From assembly GCA_049487715.1 (NCBI GenBank), contig CP150547.1, forward strand, positions 186,001 through 250,000: a stretch of 64,000 nt of DNA. The letters are read 5' to 3'. The position numbers were made by a program, and so were the translations under genes. Below, one piece after another: positions 30,089 through 44,400 of this stretch (the first letter of the stretch is position 1; every line of letters begins with the position of its first letter). The notes under the pieces were generated by a model that made no database searches, was not told the DNA's origin, and saw only the letters and a program-made list of their open reading frames with translations. Source of the DNA: Pycnococcus provasolii (lineage: Eukaryota > Chlorophyta > Pseudoscourfieldiophyceae > Pseudoscourfieldiales).

Positions 30089-33000
30089 TCATGCAGACAC
30101 CTCCGCAGCTGCATCCGCTGCTTCTTCGGCCGAAGCGCCACCCTCCTCTCCGCCAGCCTCAGCAGCCGCAGCCGCAGCCTCCTCCTCCTCCTCAGCAGCC
30201 TCCTCCTCAGCCGCCGGGGCGGGGGCCGCCGCCGCGCGCCGCGCCTCGAGGAGTGCGGCACGCTTCGCCTCCACCTCCGCACGCTGAGCCAGCATACTTG
30301 CACGCCATTCCGTAAATTCCACGGCAGTACGTCCCTTCAACACTTCGCGCTCCGAGGCGGCATGCTCGCGCTTCGTTGAGTGACCCTTCCAACGATCTCC
30401 AGATTCAGCAAACTTGATCTTCTCCACATTCTCGCGAGCGTCGTAGTCATTCGATTTCAGCACTAACAAGGTGTTCTCGCCGCTCTCGGCGCGACGAATC
30501 GGACGAATCACCGTTTCCACAGGAAGCACAAGCTCCTCAGCGAAAAATTCATCCTCCTCACGGCCTGGCTTCGCCGGAGGCGGAGGAGGCTCTGGTGCCT
30601 CGCCCTTGTCACCTCCAGCTGCACCCTCTTCCTCTGCCGCCTCCGCCTCCGCCGCCGCCGCCGCCTCGTACGCAGCCACCTCTGCGAGCGCAGCGGCAAT
30701 CCCCTCGACGCGCCCCATCACCCCCTCAGCCTTTTTGGGTCGCTCCGCAGCACCTCCGGCACCTTCCTCGTTCCACTTGTCCAGCAAACGGCGGTGCCAA
30801 GCATCCCGCGCGTCGTCCTCCGCAACCTCCGCCGCGTCTGTCACATAGCACGCAAGCTTCCATGATAGACCACCCTCCTCGGCGGAATACACGTCGTCCA
30901 GCAGATTGCCGTTCGGGTGAATTGCAAACGAGTTGAGGTGTGGCTGGAGCTTTGCCTGCACGATGTAAACGCGCTCCGCCGACTCGTCGGAAGTCGGACC
31001 GTCAAGGTTAAGCGACGCGCGAAGGAAGGGCGACGTGCAGCCGTCAAACACGTAGTGCACGGGCTCGTTCGGGCCAGGAGCCTCATCGAGCTCGCCAAGG
31101 GTGGAATCGGGCTCGCGAACGCTGAGCTCGTACCTGCATGGCAAGTTCGTCTCGTAGTGAAGAGCCAGCTGGCAGCGAGACTTGACACGCACTGCGTGCC
31201 GCGAGATGAACACCTTCTTGTTAGGCACGTACGCACCCTCAAATCTGTAGTCCTCCGTATTCGGCACCGGCTCGAACAGAGGCAGCTCCTGCGAGCTAGC
31301 AAAGGCGAGGCGCCACGAACCAGTCTTTGCCGCGTCGGTGAACGACGCGTAGCACAGGAGCGTGTACCCGTGCTCATTCTGGGGCACAGCCTCCAGGCAC
31401 AGACCACTCGGGCAAGTTTTAATGGCACCCGTGTCGTTGTCCACGAACAGCAGGTGGCAGTATTGGGACACGATCGGGTCGTTCACGTAAAGGCGGGCAT
31501 GCACCGTCGTGTCGCTCGGCACCTTGAACCTCTGACGGAAAAGCATCGTCCATGCACCAGCAACCTGCTCCTCGTAATCGCCAGTCAGCTCGTGGCAGTG
31601 CACGCCCTCCTTGTTCGAGAGCATGTCCGACGCATCGCCGAGCTCAAAGTCCGTCGCGCTGCGAAACGACGCGTCGTATACATGCGACTCGCTGCAGGTC
31701 ATCTTCAGCAGGTGCTTGCCACGCATCAGCGGTACGGTCGATGCGACGTTCGTTGGTGTGTGTCGGCGCATCACAACCTTCGGCGGGCTACCATCGGACC
31801 AGCTGAAGAGCTCCAGCAGCATGTGGCACTCGTGCGGCTCCGTGGAGCGAGGCCAGCGTGCCGCCAGGTGCGCCTTGAGCGTGCGATAGGACCTCAGGTC
31901 TAGCGTGTTGCGAATGATGTGGTCGAACGGCGAGTCAGACGCGAGCGCCTTGGAAGTCTCAGACTGGCCACGGCGGATCCGCTCCATCGCGAGCTCCTCG
32001 TCAATCGTCTCTCCCGGATTCAGCTCGCGGTCGAGCTCTTCGCGAATCGCCGTGTCAAGCGTCAGGTCCGACGTGGGCTGCACAAAAATGTAAACCGCGT
32101 CCAAGCCGAGTGCCCTGCAAGCGTGCGCCCCGGCAACGTCCGTCTCGATGACCGCCATGCGTGGAAGAGCTGGCAGAGGAGGCGATGCCGCAGTCTGCGC
32201 GCTTGCGAGCGTGGTGGCGTACACATGCTCGTCCTCGCCGACGACGCTCTCGAGCACCGTCTCAGCGTCGATCGCCGCCCTTGACGAGAAAACGAGAAAG
32301 TCGGTTCCCACCTCGCCCTCCGCCGGCGGGCGTGACGTGTGCTTGGCAGCTCGTGCAAACTTGAGCGGAAAGTCTTGGAGCAGCAGGTCAAGCACGCGGT
32401 CGCCACCTGAGCCACGAGGCTGAACGAAGACGAGAGCGGGAGCTGCAAGCTTGAGTGAAGGTGGTGGCGGCGGCGGAGTAGGAGCGGATTCTCCCTCCGC
32501 GCCACCTTCTTCTTCACCAGCCGTGGCATCCTCCGCGTCCTTGATCGCAGAGGGGTCCAAGTCCATGCGAAACAGCGTCTGGATGCCCACCGCAAGAGAG
32601 CACAGGAGATTCACCGGCTCCAACGAGTCGACGTAGATCACTTCCGTCACCGTGGGCAGCGATAGATCAAGGTGCTGCACCTCGTGGCGGCACGACAACG
32701 AGTTTGGCTCGAACGAAACGTGAATGTGCGACGTATTTCCGGCAATGTCCGCGAGATCACACCAGAACGTCTTCCGACCGTCGGATTGCTTGAGCTTGAG
32801 ACAGCACATGCGTTGGTATTTCTCACAACGAACAATCTGGTACTGCAGCTTCTCAAGTGATCTGGACGGAAGCACCTTAACCTCATCCTTGAGCAGGTCC
32901 TCAGCCATCACAAATTCACGCAACGATTCGTAGATATCCTTGATGCCCAGCTCGGCGTCGAAAGACTTGGAAACAGGCGCAAATCCGCTTCGCAAAACAG

Positions 33001-36000
33001 CGTCGGCATGGTCGTAGATCGTGAGGCGATTCTGCACGTTCTTCTTCGAGTCGTCGTGACGAACAGTCAATCGATCAGCAATCTCCATGTCAATTTCCTC
33101 CTCTTCGGAACCTTCAACTTTCTTCACTGGCGGCGCGTGCTCGAGGTGGTAGACGTATCCAGTCACAGGGTCGATGCGGCGACCCTCGATGCGCTCAATG
33201 AGCTTCTCGAAGGTGGACTCGAGGATGATTACCTTGTCTGGAGCAACGCCGTAGGCGTCCATGGCAGCCCACTGCTCGTCCCTGTGCGGAAAACCATCCA
33301 TCACGTAGCCACGCTTCATGCAGTCAGGCTGGAAGAGCCTTTTCTTCATGATCTCGAGAATAGGGCCATTGGGCACAGTCTGCGTGGCATCGAGATACTT
33401 CTTCATCTCAATACCCAGCGCAGTCTTAGCGCGCACTTCCTGCTGCACAAGCTCTCCCATGTTGACGTACGGCACCCCATATTCCTCGCAGATCTTGAAA
33501 GCCTGCGTGCTTTTGCCCGAGGCGGCAGGTCCAAGGATAACGATTCTCAGTGGCCGCTGCCCATATGTGCGGCTCGCTTCGTCCCACAGGCATCGCCCAT
33601 ATCCCCAGACGCTGGGGGCGGAGATCAACGACGGATTGTTTTCCGATAGATACTGCAGCAACTCCATGTACTGTGCGTCATCGTCCTCGACCCATCCGAT
33701 CGTGCGATCGAAGATCTCACCGTCGTTTGCCATGCCCTTCGTCCCCTCTGCACTTACCAGTCCCCAAGCCTCGGCCACCTGGCTCTCAACAACTTCAGGC
33801 TCCGTGCCCGCTCTCAGGCCTGCATGCTCGAGAACTGCCTTCACAATCTCCTCCGACGGATGGTTGGCGAACACGTACTGGGCGCGAAATGATTGCGGCT
33901 TGTCCTCAAGCTCGCGCAGAAGGCGTGAATCCTCGACGCTATCCGCGTCGATAATGCAGATCTTGCCCGCTGCTGCTACAGCGGCAATGCTTGCGTACGA
34001 AATGCCGTACATCTGCACGTCGTCGTCTCCACCAGCCACCACGGTGGGGACAACCACTTTGCCCGCTCCGGGCAAGAAACGGCCCTCCGCCAGCATCTCT
34101 TCCATTTCCTCGGTCGTTGAGAAGTGAAAGTGCACCCCGTCTTCCTCCTTCGGCGGCTCCTCCACCTCCGCCTCCTCCTCGCCCTCTGCTGCCGGTGCCG
34201 GTGCTTCTTTCGCGTCTGCTGCATCGCCTTCCGCTGCCTCGGCATCCTCATCCGTCGGCTCTTCGACAGGAGGCTCGAGTAATCTCGGCTCGCGTGTTGT
34301 GTGCGCAATAGGCTGCTCGAACACTGTCGGGTACGTCTCGCACATGCGTCGAATGATCTGCTGCTTGGATGGCCCAAATGGTCCGGATAGGACGAGCGAC
34401 ATGGGAAGGTGCGACACGACACCCGCCGGCTCGCACTTGTCCCCGAGGAGGCGCCGCAGCTCGCAGTACGCACTGGGCACATCGTGATTCACGATGACGT
34501 TCTCGAACGTACCGTCGTACTGCGCCTCGTATCGTTTCACGTCCATCTTCGCATTCACGAGCCGAGCGTGAAACGTCTCGTCGTCCATATCCTCAGGCCG
34601 TGTCAACTTCAGACGCTTCTCGAGAACCTCGTAGCTCGGTGGCGACACATATACAAATAGCCCGGTCGAGCCAAGTTCCGTCTCTCGAAACTTGGCAGCA
34701 CTGCTCATATCCGTCTCGAACAGGCAAATCTTTCCTGACACGGTGATTTCCTTGATCGCCTCGGTGCGCACGCCAAACAAATCATTCGGCGGCTGCTCTG
34801 TGATGGGATTTTCGGGTGTTCCATCCTGGCCCTCCGGAGGCCACGAGCCGCTGGGCGGGTACTCGTAGTACTCGGCGAACTCTCCTGCGTTGATCATTTC
34901 GAGCATGGCCTTCTTGTCGGTGAAATGGAAGTTCACGCCGTTCTCCTCGTCAGGCTTCGGTGCCCGAGTGGTGTGCCCAACTGGTACCACCACCTCGTGT
35001 GGAATGTCCTGTTTCACCATGGAGACGAGAGTATTCGCGCCGGCGCCGAAGGGTCCACAGATAATGACTGGCTTCGTTTCCTCTATCACCACCTCACGCT
35101 CCTCCGGCGGGGTGATGATATCCGGTCGGTATCGCGACATGACATCAAGGAATCCCTGGTACGACTCGTCGAACGTGTCATTCACCAGCTTCACGTCGAA
35201 ATCAGAATTATCGTTGACGACACCCTCGAGCTCCTTTGCTGACGCCATGAGGCCAGCAATCTGGTCGTCGGTGTAGCTGAGCCATTTGCGAACGCGGCTC
35301 TCGTACTCTTCGATGCTCGGCGGCATCAGGAATATGCTCATGTAATCGCCACCGTAGGCTTGCACCTGATTTGCGCCCTCCACCTCGCAGTCGATCAGGC
35401 AGATGCGCTGATCGATCTCAACAACTTCCTTCACGTCGTCAACATGCGTTCCCATACGGTAAATAAGAGATTCGTGGATAAATTTCGCTGACCGATGCTC
35501 AATGAGCTTACCCTCAGCCACGAGCTGGTCAAACTCCTCGTCCGAGACATATTTGCGCTTTTGCATCACCTCAGGGTAGTTCTTGTCAAGCGCAAAGTCT
35601 TCGGGATTCATGGTCGTCGTCAGCGGCGCGAAGCCGAATACATCGTCGAATTCCTCGATGAGCAATTTGAAGAGATCTTTCTTATCCGTGGTCACTGGGC
35701 CTGCCACGGCAACCGGCTTGTTGAATGCCTCCTCCACGCTGTTCGCGGGAATAAGGTCTGAGTAGTCAAGGACGTACGCGGGAAGGCCACGCAGGCGATT
35801 GCGAATGACGGGAGAAATCGTGGCGATCGACTCCTTCATCGCCATGTAAACGGAGTCCATGTTGTTGTTCGAAAGCACGAAGTCGAACTTGCCCGTGTCG
35901 TCCGGAGGAGCTTTCTTGTCGCCCTTCTTCGCGTCCTTGGCTTCCATGATATTCTTCTCCTTCTCGATGCCATTTTCCATCTCAACGGCGGCCCACTCGA

Positions 36001-37499
36001 GGCGCTTTTGGATGGTGGACTCCGCTTCGTGGAAGCGACCGCGAAGTCGTCGCTCGAGCTCCTCCTGAGACGGCGGGGCGACATATATAGTTAGGCAGTC
36101 GACGCCAGGTCGCGCCTTAAGGCTTGCAACGCCATTGTGATCACACCCGACGACGCAAAGCTTGCCAACTGCTGCAATGTCTCGAACGGTAGCAAGCGCC
36201 GTTCCGTACAGCTGCTCAGCATATCGAGGAAAGTTTTCCTTATCTAGCTTATCGTACTTCATGTGCTCAAGGAAGAGCTCCTCCTCGACGTCTTTCTCGA
36301 ATGACGGGCGGCTGACGAAGAAGTATCCGTTGCACGGATCACCCTCCACCTCGTGCTCCTTCGGCTTGCGTGTCGTGTGCGAGCAGCATGCCCCGAAGAT
36401 GTCGCCCATCTCGTCGATCAGACGGCGCATGAAAGCTCCCTTGCCAACGCCCGAGGGACCGCACAGAACGATCATGCGCGGCGGCGGCCTATCAGGCGCG
36501 GCACGCTCGATAAGCGCACAAGTCGAATTCTGCGTTGCTACCGGAAGAGAGCGGTCGATGCGGTCGTACAGCACACCATCGAGCAGATTTCCGGCGTTTG
36601 CGCTGCGCCCGAGAGCCTCCTGCACCCAGCCCGTTAGCCAAATTTCCGCGGGCACCTGTGCGCAGGAAGCACGGTCGAGTATGCCAAATGCGTTCATGAG
36701 CTTGAGCACAGCCTTGGTAAGGAGCAGCGGCCACGTGACGAGAGGCCTCGAGCCAACAAGCACGGTGCGACCGAAGAGGTCGACAGGTATGAGGTCGTCA
36801 ACTGTCACGCAGCGCCACTGGTCCATGACGAAGCAGCGTATTTGGTAGCGGCCGCTAGGCGACACCGCGGGCAGCCCGTCTGAGCCCTTAGGATAGATGC
36901 TCTCGTAGAGGTAGTGTCCCTTCTCCACCGTTGCATCTAGGTCGCGGATACAGCGCATAACGTCCAAGAGCCACTCAAGGCAGTCGTTGCCAGCGAAAAG
37001 GTCAAGGTCCATTTCACGTCCTGTTGCGCCACCCTTTGGTGCCTTATCGTCCTCACCTGCCCGCAACTCGGCAACGGGTATGTCCGCCATACCGTTGACG
37101 AGCTTCTCCGGCCGCTTCCACACGTCGATGAAAGGCACGAGCGCTGCTGGCACATCCTTCCCCTGCGGGTCTACGTACTTCCCACCTGTGTTGTTTGTTT
37201 GTTGTTGTTGTCGTGTATTGCCTTGAGTTAGTTGTCTGCGTGTCGTATGCTAGTAGAAGCTTTGTGCTTCCACTGTGCTACCACACGTGTAAGGGAGGAG
37301 GCGGAGGAGTCGGCACTTCAAGAGGAAGAGGCTCCCAAGAAAGCGAAGAAGACTTACCGTCCGTCTGCGGTCTGATCTGTTCGTGTTCAGCGGCCCATAC
37401 TGGGAAGAGTTTGTCAATGAGACCCGGAGGCACTTCACGTGCCGCAGCGGCCGCGCCACCACCCTTCTTCGCGTCTTTCGGAGGCGCCTTCGGCGGCAT
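30089..37499 (-). CDS. FAP42: FAP42-like giant protein: calpain-like region, guanylate kinase-like repeats, adenylate kinase
   Basis: Two exons (37499-37358, 37185-30089) encode 2412 residues. Residues about 50-215 resemble the degenerate calpain-like part of androglobin-type proteins (RYQIRCFVMDQWRCVTVDDL, then WPLLLTKAVLK). Four guanylate kinase-like repeats follow (P-loops near 288, 540, 775, 1010), then an adenylate kinase domain near 1270 (GPAASGKST, then GYVMDGFP), then a fifth GK-like repeat near 1690. Only the first GK (GPSGVGKG) and the adenylate kinase keep canonical P-loops; the others are GPVTTDKK, GPFGAGANT, GPFGPSKQQ and QPRGSGGD. The C-terminal 500 residues are beta-rich, then a Glu/Ala coiled tail. 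This domain plan fits Chlamydomonas FAP42, a C1b central-pair protein in the CPC1 complex; the match is from memory of the architecture, not an alignment. Confidence 0.85.
37186..37357 (-). other. Spliceosomal intron in the FAP42-like gene (172 bp)
   Basis: The donor is G|GTAAGT after codon 47 plus one base; the acceptor is aacacag|GT. Joining restores Asp-Gly-Gly-Lys-Tyr-Val-Asp in frame and supplies the only in-frame ATG (37499) for the giant exon. The intron body contains in-frame stops. Confidence 0.9.
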
Positions 37500-38465
37500 G
37501 GCAGACCTCTGGACCGACCTTTCTCACTCTCACTCACTCACTCCCCGGGCTGCCGGGTCGTCGGAGCTGGAAGGCCCCTCCCCCCCTCCCCTCGAGAGAA
37601 AGGCGAGAACTGCCTGAAGAAGAGAGAAAACGACGACTAGAGCGGCCTTCTCAGTGGCCAGTGCTCGTTACAACACGGAGCCTAGGCCCTAGGGTAGGTC
37701 GTAGGAGAACATCAAGGCTCCTGTGTAAAGTCCGACTTTTCTGAGCTTCTACTCGTACTCAAAGTTCCACTCCACTCCACTCCACTCCACTCCACGAGCT
37801 TTCTGAGCTTTCTGAGCTTTCTCTCCGGATGCCTGCTAGGATAGCCTGATGAAGACCACAAGGACTGGATGGCCTGAAGACCTGAAGACGGTCTGGACTG
37901 GACGGCCTGAAGCCCTGATGCCTGAAGACGGTCTGGACTGGACTGGACTGGACTGCGTGTTCTCCGTGTCCGTCTTGAACCAGCTTCTCCTCCCTTCTCC
38001 TTCGCATTCCCCTTCTCCTTCGTATTCCTTCTGCCGATGGGCGATGTTCGTCTTGGTCGGCGTGCTTTTAGTAGGTCCCAAGAACGTCGCGCCTCGGGCT
38101 GGCTGGCTAGCTGAACTCCCTTGAGCAACGCAACCGTTTAGCTGCGCACCACAACCGCACTGCAAACAGTCTAACTTAGGAACTGCACACCACGGGACCA
38201 CGCTGCCAGAGCACTGCCATTAGGGCATATGCCTCAGGCATGCCTTCCACGTGTCTAGCTAGTGTTAGGGTTAGGGTTAAGGCTAGGGTTAGGGCCCCCC
38301 ACTCCCCCACGGACTCCCTTTATCCTAAGGTAGTAGGGTAGGTACCCTATCGTAGCTACTGTAGGCGCCGCATAGTACAGTACCAACTACGTCGAAGTCA
38401 AAGTGTACATATATCCATAGACTAATATCATAGAGTTTTACAGTAAATAATACATACATTTGTAC
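37500..38465. other. Intergenic region with several short tandem repeats
   Basis: No gene is supported in 966 bp. It holds a (CCACT)n pentamer array (about 37767-37795), a gagctttct array (37797-37822), a cctgaagacggtctggactgg repeat (about 37868-37950), and TTAGGG units (38263-38300). It is the 5' flank of the FAP42-like gene. Confidence 0.6.
38263..38300. repeat. Interstitial telomeric repeat (TTAGGG)n
   Basis: gttagggttagggtta, then aggctagggttagggc, about 760 bp upstream of the minus-strand start at 37499 and 170 bp past the 3' end of the next gene. Confidence 0.9.
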
Positions 38466-41400
38466 TCACTTATGAATGGACCCAACAAACCTCACCGCGC
38501 GTTCCAGGGCAACTCGCGCCTCTTGTGCGCGATTCGCTAGTCTGTCGCATCGAATTTGCGCCTTTTCTAAGCTCTCGCGCTCAAGCTGGCCAACATCTCC
38601 TTCTTGAGGCATTTGCTGCTCTTCTTCCCATTGCCGGCGAGCAGCATCGAAGCGTGCCTTTTGGTAGTCAAACGTCGCGCTTTCAACGATCGAACACGCC
38701 TCGCGGTGCTGGGCACCGAGCACATCTGACCGTTCGCTCGCTTCTTGCACAAACGACATTCCCAGTTGCCGAGGAAGCTGATCGCCATCGGACACGGATG
38801 CCAGAATTTCTCGACGCAGTTTCGAAGTTGCGTTCGTCACCTCCCGCACGATCGCCCACTCGTCCGCTGGCCAATGCACCACGTTCGAGACAAACGTTGT
38901 TTTCGAGATATCTTGATCGATGACGACGATTGTGACGTGATTTCCCGCCGTCATGAACTCACGGAAGCTGGCCATCCAAACCGATTCACTTGGCTCTTGA
39001 AGATTCCCGCTATCGATAATCCGTAATCTCAACAACACATCGATAGCTGCACGACGAGCTTCGTCTCGCACGTGGAGCACATCGATGCCGCAGGATCCTG
39101 AAGTGGCACGCCAAGCGGCTGCAGATAAGCTCTCCACAATTTGGAGCACCTGGCGATCGCTCGTACATCGTGCGCCTTCAACACGTAGACGAAGCTCCGC
39201 CTCAACAACTCCACTGCCACTCTCATCCAAAGCAGCTGCTTCCCACGCTTTGGTTGCAAGAACGGTTTTAGATTTCTCGGATGAGTCGACCATTTCAAAT
39301 TTTTCCTTTGCAATTTGCACGCGTTGATCGATGGATGTGGCATGCTCTTTTGCAGCGTCGAGCGCACGCTTGGCTGCGTAGAGGCGCTTATCGAGCTGGT
39401 ACGAGTGTTCATGCATTGTTGAAATGTCGACATCATTGCCTCCAGCTTCCCTTGCCTCTTGTATAGAACGCTCACATGCGTCGAGCTGCAATGCAATTGC
39501 ATCCACGAGGTCCGCGGCTGCTGTCACTCCTCCTTCCGCGTCTCGCGCCTCTCCTTCGAGGCGATGAAGCAGCGTCGATAGACTATTGGCATTTTCAAAT
39601 TCCGTGGCTAGGAATCGAGCACAGGCTGACTCCAGGCGATGGCGAGCATCGCGAGAGGCTTTCAGTGCCGCTCTTTGCTGAACCATCTCACGTTGCAGAA
39701 GCTCTTCAGCTGATTGCAGTGCACGCGAGTGGAGAAATGCCTGCTCACTATCAGCCTCCGTACTCTCCTCGATTATTTTGCGACATGCGCGGACACGTGC
39801 CTGCGCAGTACGCAAGCGAAGGGAGCTTTGCTGCACCTCAAGGTTTCGTGCGCTGTAATTGTGCATGTACGAATTATTATCGTCGCGAGCCCGCTCTTCT
39901 GCCAATCGGCTGAGTGCTTCATCCCCGCCGTACCAATGAATCTTGCGCATCAACTCCTCCACAGTGCTTTCCTCGTTGCTCGTCTCATCATCATTATCGT
40001 GTGAGACAACAGAGGTTACGCGCATTCCGGTAAAGAAGCTAAGATCGATCGGCTCCCCGGCATCAGTTTCACTTGTATCAGATCCAAACAGCGCGTCAAG
40101 GCATGATGTATATCTAGAAGAATTCTCAATTAGCGACTCAATCAGCTGCTCGGCCTCCGCACGGCGAGCTGAGAGAATGCTGCTGTCGGGAGCTTCCTCG
40201 TTGGTTCCGAAGTTCTCATCGTCCATTGCTTGCGCTGAAGTTGATGATGATTCACTCGCATTGTCACTGCTCGTCTCCTCTTCATCGTCTTCCTCTCTGT
40301 CGCTGCTGCTTTCGCTTGCTTCAGTACCACCATCCTCAGTGAGATTCGCTTCGTCGAGAGCGAACTGCCTATCCTCGTATTCGCGAGCAGCTTCGTACAA
40401 CACACGCCGAAGATCTCGCCATCGGCGCAAGTCCTGAGAAATAGCATCAAATGCATCAACAGCTCGAATGACAATTCTCTGCCTCTCCACGTCCACCTTG
40501 TCGTCGTCTAAACACGTGCTCATCGCGTCGAGAAGGGCTTCGCTGTCAGTCGTCGTATCTTCATCGCTGGTGATTGCAGGCACTTCACTGCCTTGTACAA
40601 AGTCCTCCGCACTGGTGAGAAGTGCGAGATCTCCGCTATTGTCATCTTCTGAAGCATTTGACATCAAGCCTACTGATTCACGCAAATCAGCATCACCATT
40701 GCTCAGAGCATCCTCAACACGCTGAAGAGCCGCGCGAGCTGAAGTCAATTCGTCATCCGCCTTTTTCACACGTGCAGCCGCCCTTTGAAGACGTTCCGGA
40801 AAGATTTGTAAATCAAGCTCTGATTTTTCCTGCTTCACCTTTAGATCCTCTCGCAACGCCTCGGCTTTACGCACTGCCTTTCTCTGTTCGTCACGGCGAG
40901 TATTGGCTTTTCGTAAATTTTCTTTCGCATCCATAATCCCATTACGAGCCTTTCTCAAGTCTGCCAAAAGACTTCTGTACTCGTGCATGTGCGGCGCATG
41001 AAGACCGCCACTATTTGCAGGTGCGTTAAGATTAAGCTTGCCACTGGTCGCCATCATTGTGCGCACAAGGTTGTGAGTTTCGTGGTCCTTTATCCTAATG
41101 TCTTGAAGTTCACTCTCCTTAGCCGCCACTTCGTACTCACAATCTTCGAGGTGATGTATTGCACCGTCAATCAACTGTGCGATGTCTACCTCCAGCTTTC
41201 GCTTTGCATGAAGCAAATCGATCTCAGAATTCTTGTAAGCTTCTGTCGCTGAGTGTGACACCGTCTTAGCTTTTTCGTGCTCATCTGCGATTGCCTTCGC
41301 GTCTCTGTTTGTAGAATCGTTGATATCCTGCGCCTCCTGAGCTTTCAATCTGGCAAATTCAAGTACACATCTGTTGTGCGAATCAACCAAGCTCGCACGC

Positions 41401-44400
41401 GTCTCGAGACTTGCCTTATGTGCTGAGCGCACGGCAACACACAAGCCATCGATTCGCTGGACCGCTGTAACAAGCGAATCCCTTGAACGCAGGTAAAGTG
41501 CACTCGCCTCAGATTGATATCCCGTGCATTCGTGGTAAATTTCAGAGAAAGTCTTTTCTGCAAGCGATGCAAGCGATGCAGATGGAGACCTTGGACGCCG
41601 CACCTCGCTTGGCTCACCCAAGAAGTCAAGAGCGCTGCGCGCTCGCGCAACTGCCACATGCATGTCTTCTACAACATTGCTCACACCGTTGTATGACCTT
41701 AGCCCCGCGAGAGAAGTGATTAATCTCGCACGTGCCGCTATTCTAGGTCGGATACGTTGTAGTTCCGCAAATAATGACTTGCCTCGCTCAAGAGCGACAG
41801 AAAGCTTGGATGTCAGGTCGTCAAGACGCTGCTTCGCGATATCGGAACGCTTTATTGCAGATGACTTGGCTAATTCAGCGGCGTGATGTTCCGACATCGT
41901 CAGGGCACCATTTTCTTCATCGATAACGCCGATTTCTGACTCCTGCTGAACGCGGGCTTCGCGATGTCGAATGGCGTCGTCAGATGCATCCACTTGCTGC
42001 AATGCAAGTGATAGGTGCTCCCTTAGTTGCGCGCTCTGTTGCAGATTCACGCGAGCTTTCATAAGTTGCTCTCGTGTTCGTGATAACTCGGTGTCATAGT
42101 ACTCCACTTGCACCTCCCTCGCGCCCGTGTCTGCATATGCATCGAGTAAATCATTCCTTGCCTTGCTCAGCTCCTTTTCCTTCCGTTCTAGCTTCGGTAT
42201 TGACCCATTGAGCTGTTCATCGATCTCGTCTAGCTCCTGAATGCGGTGAAAGACAAGGTGTCGTTGCGCCGCTGCGCCCTTGTGACCTAATGCGTCCGAA
42301 TCAAGCTTGAGAACAGCATGCATTCCTGACAGTGTTGGGGAATCTCCGTCGTCGCCGTTGGAAGGGTCACCCTTCTGCTCGTGCTGACGCTGCCGATCGC
42401 TTGAGCGAAAATTCGCGATCCCGCCATCCGGTAGTAGTGAAGACAGATGGATACCTAACCGATCATGAATCGCATTTTGGTGCATCGATGATACGGTAAG
42501 GAACGAGTCTGCCACTCGTATACGCTCATGAGTAGCGGTCATTGTGGCAATGCGACGCGCTTTCACCTCCGCCAGCGCATTGCTTGTTCCCTTCAGCATT
42601 CGTGCAAATTCATCGGCCCACTTATTTCGTCGTTGAGCCACGGTGACGAGAGCATTCACATTTGCGTCAATATTGTGCTTAGCAAACGCGAGGAGACTTT
42701 GGTACTGTCCCTTAAGTGCGCGCGCATGCTCCCTGAGCTCCTCTGAAGACTTTTCAATGTAATTTCCACGTGCAAATTCGTCAAAGGCATGTTGTTCCTT
42801 CGCAAAATCCTTCATGCGCTTCGCGGAGGCGTACAGTCTGAGCAACTTTTCGTCCGAGTAGTCAGAAACTGCCTCCGCCTCAATGCGGAGAGCCTCGACA
42901 CTCTCTCGCTGCGTCTGCTTCATATCAACAATCTCAGCCCGCATATCTTGAATGGTCCTCAGCACCTTCCCCTCACGCCACTCTTCTACTTCCTGCCACC
43001 ATAGCTTACAGGATGCTGCCAAGTCCATTGTGGCGTTCTGGGACGATTCTCTTACGCGAATGAGCGTGCTGTGCATCGCCAGAATTCGCCCCGTGAAGTC
43101 ATCAATCCCATCATCGGGAGCAGTGCAAAGGAGTTGTAGATGCCATCCGACGCCTTCCAACATGTGAGCCTCGAATTCGCTGCGTTGAACCCGCACACCG
43201 CAGCCCAATCCGACGAACATGCATTCCACCTCGTGAGCCGGACAATTCGCTTGAATGTGCTTTTCCTTTCGATGTCGGTGCACAGGTCTCATGCAAGCGC
43301 TGCACCTGTAGTATCGCGAGTTGCACAGCCTTTCATGGTGGTACAGATTTTTGAAAGAAAGCTGTGCAGAGCAGAATGAACACTTGACGAGTCGAAATGG
43401 GCATTCCGTACGCCTGTGCTCGTCAACTTCACTGCGCAGCTTCGAGACTGCGCAATGCCTTCGCACACTCGACGGCGGTTCGATCGAATACAGTGCGTCG
43501 ATATTCACCATCGAGCCGGCATCCTTATCCTCCATATGTTCGACGCCAATCCGTTGCAGAGCTTCCTTGCGGTGATTCAGGTACACCGATCCATGTCCAA
43601 GTGGATCTGGCCCCTGCACATCCTTGTTGTTGCACGTGACCAGCACGCGAAGGCAGTCGGTACGAATGTGCTCCTCGAGATCCTTCTGGCAACCTTCCCA
43701 CGGACACGGATTCGACCTTGTGCTCTGCGAGCAGCGAATTCGCTTGTAATCGCACAGTCTCTCGTGCGCCTCGCGTCTTCGCCGCTGGATCATTCGACCA
43801 CAGCCCTCGTTGGGGCATGGCGCCACATTGTGCTCGCACGTCGTGCGGTGACTATGGATCTGCGACAGGCGAAGCACCTGCGAGCAATTCTCCGCCGGAT
43901 TGGAGCTGTATGGCAGGTTGCATCGTACGCGGCGAAATTGACACGTCGCCTCGTGATCGCGCCGGCTCCCTATGAAAGTTCGTGCGCGGCATCCTGAGGC
44001 GTCCGTGGTGATGAGTGGCGCAGAGCTATCTTTCTGATCTTCTGGAACCGACGTCTGCCATGCGTAGCGGCAGAGTATGGGTATCTGATTCAGCAGTCGC
44101 TCCGAGGCACGTTCGTCTGGCTTGCATCTTGCTACGTAAGCATCGCCCTCTCGCACGACGAGACAGTTTCGGCACGTCGTCCTTCCCTGCCCATAGACTT
44201 CATCGATGACTGGGTCAATCGCGGCGTCTTTGCAGATGGGACAGATGAGCTCACGCGGTATTTCTTGCGTAAACGCCGTTGGCACGTAGCTTCCGATACC
44301 AAATTCGTTGGCCTCCGTACCTTCGTCAGCCTCAACGTCGCAGTGTGGATTCTGCGTGTAGTTTCGGGTCAGGAAGCTGGTGTCTGTGTCCCCTGTCCGC

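Noticed and set aside
37836-38201. Short minus-strand frames upstream of the FAP42-like gene
   Set aside because: They cross pentamer and other tandem repeats and show no conserved sequence.
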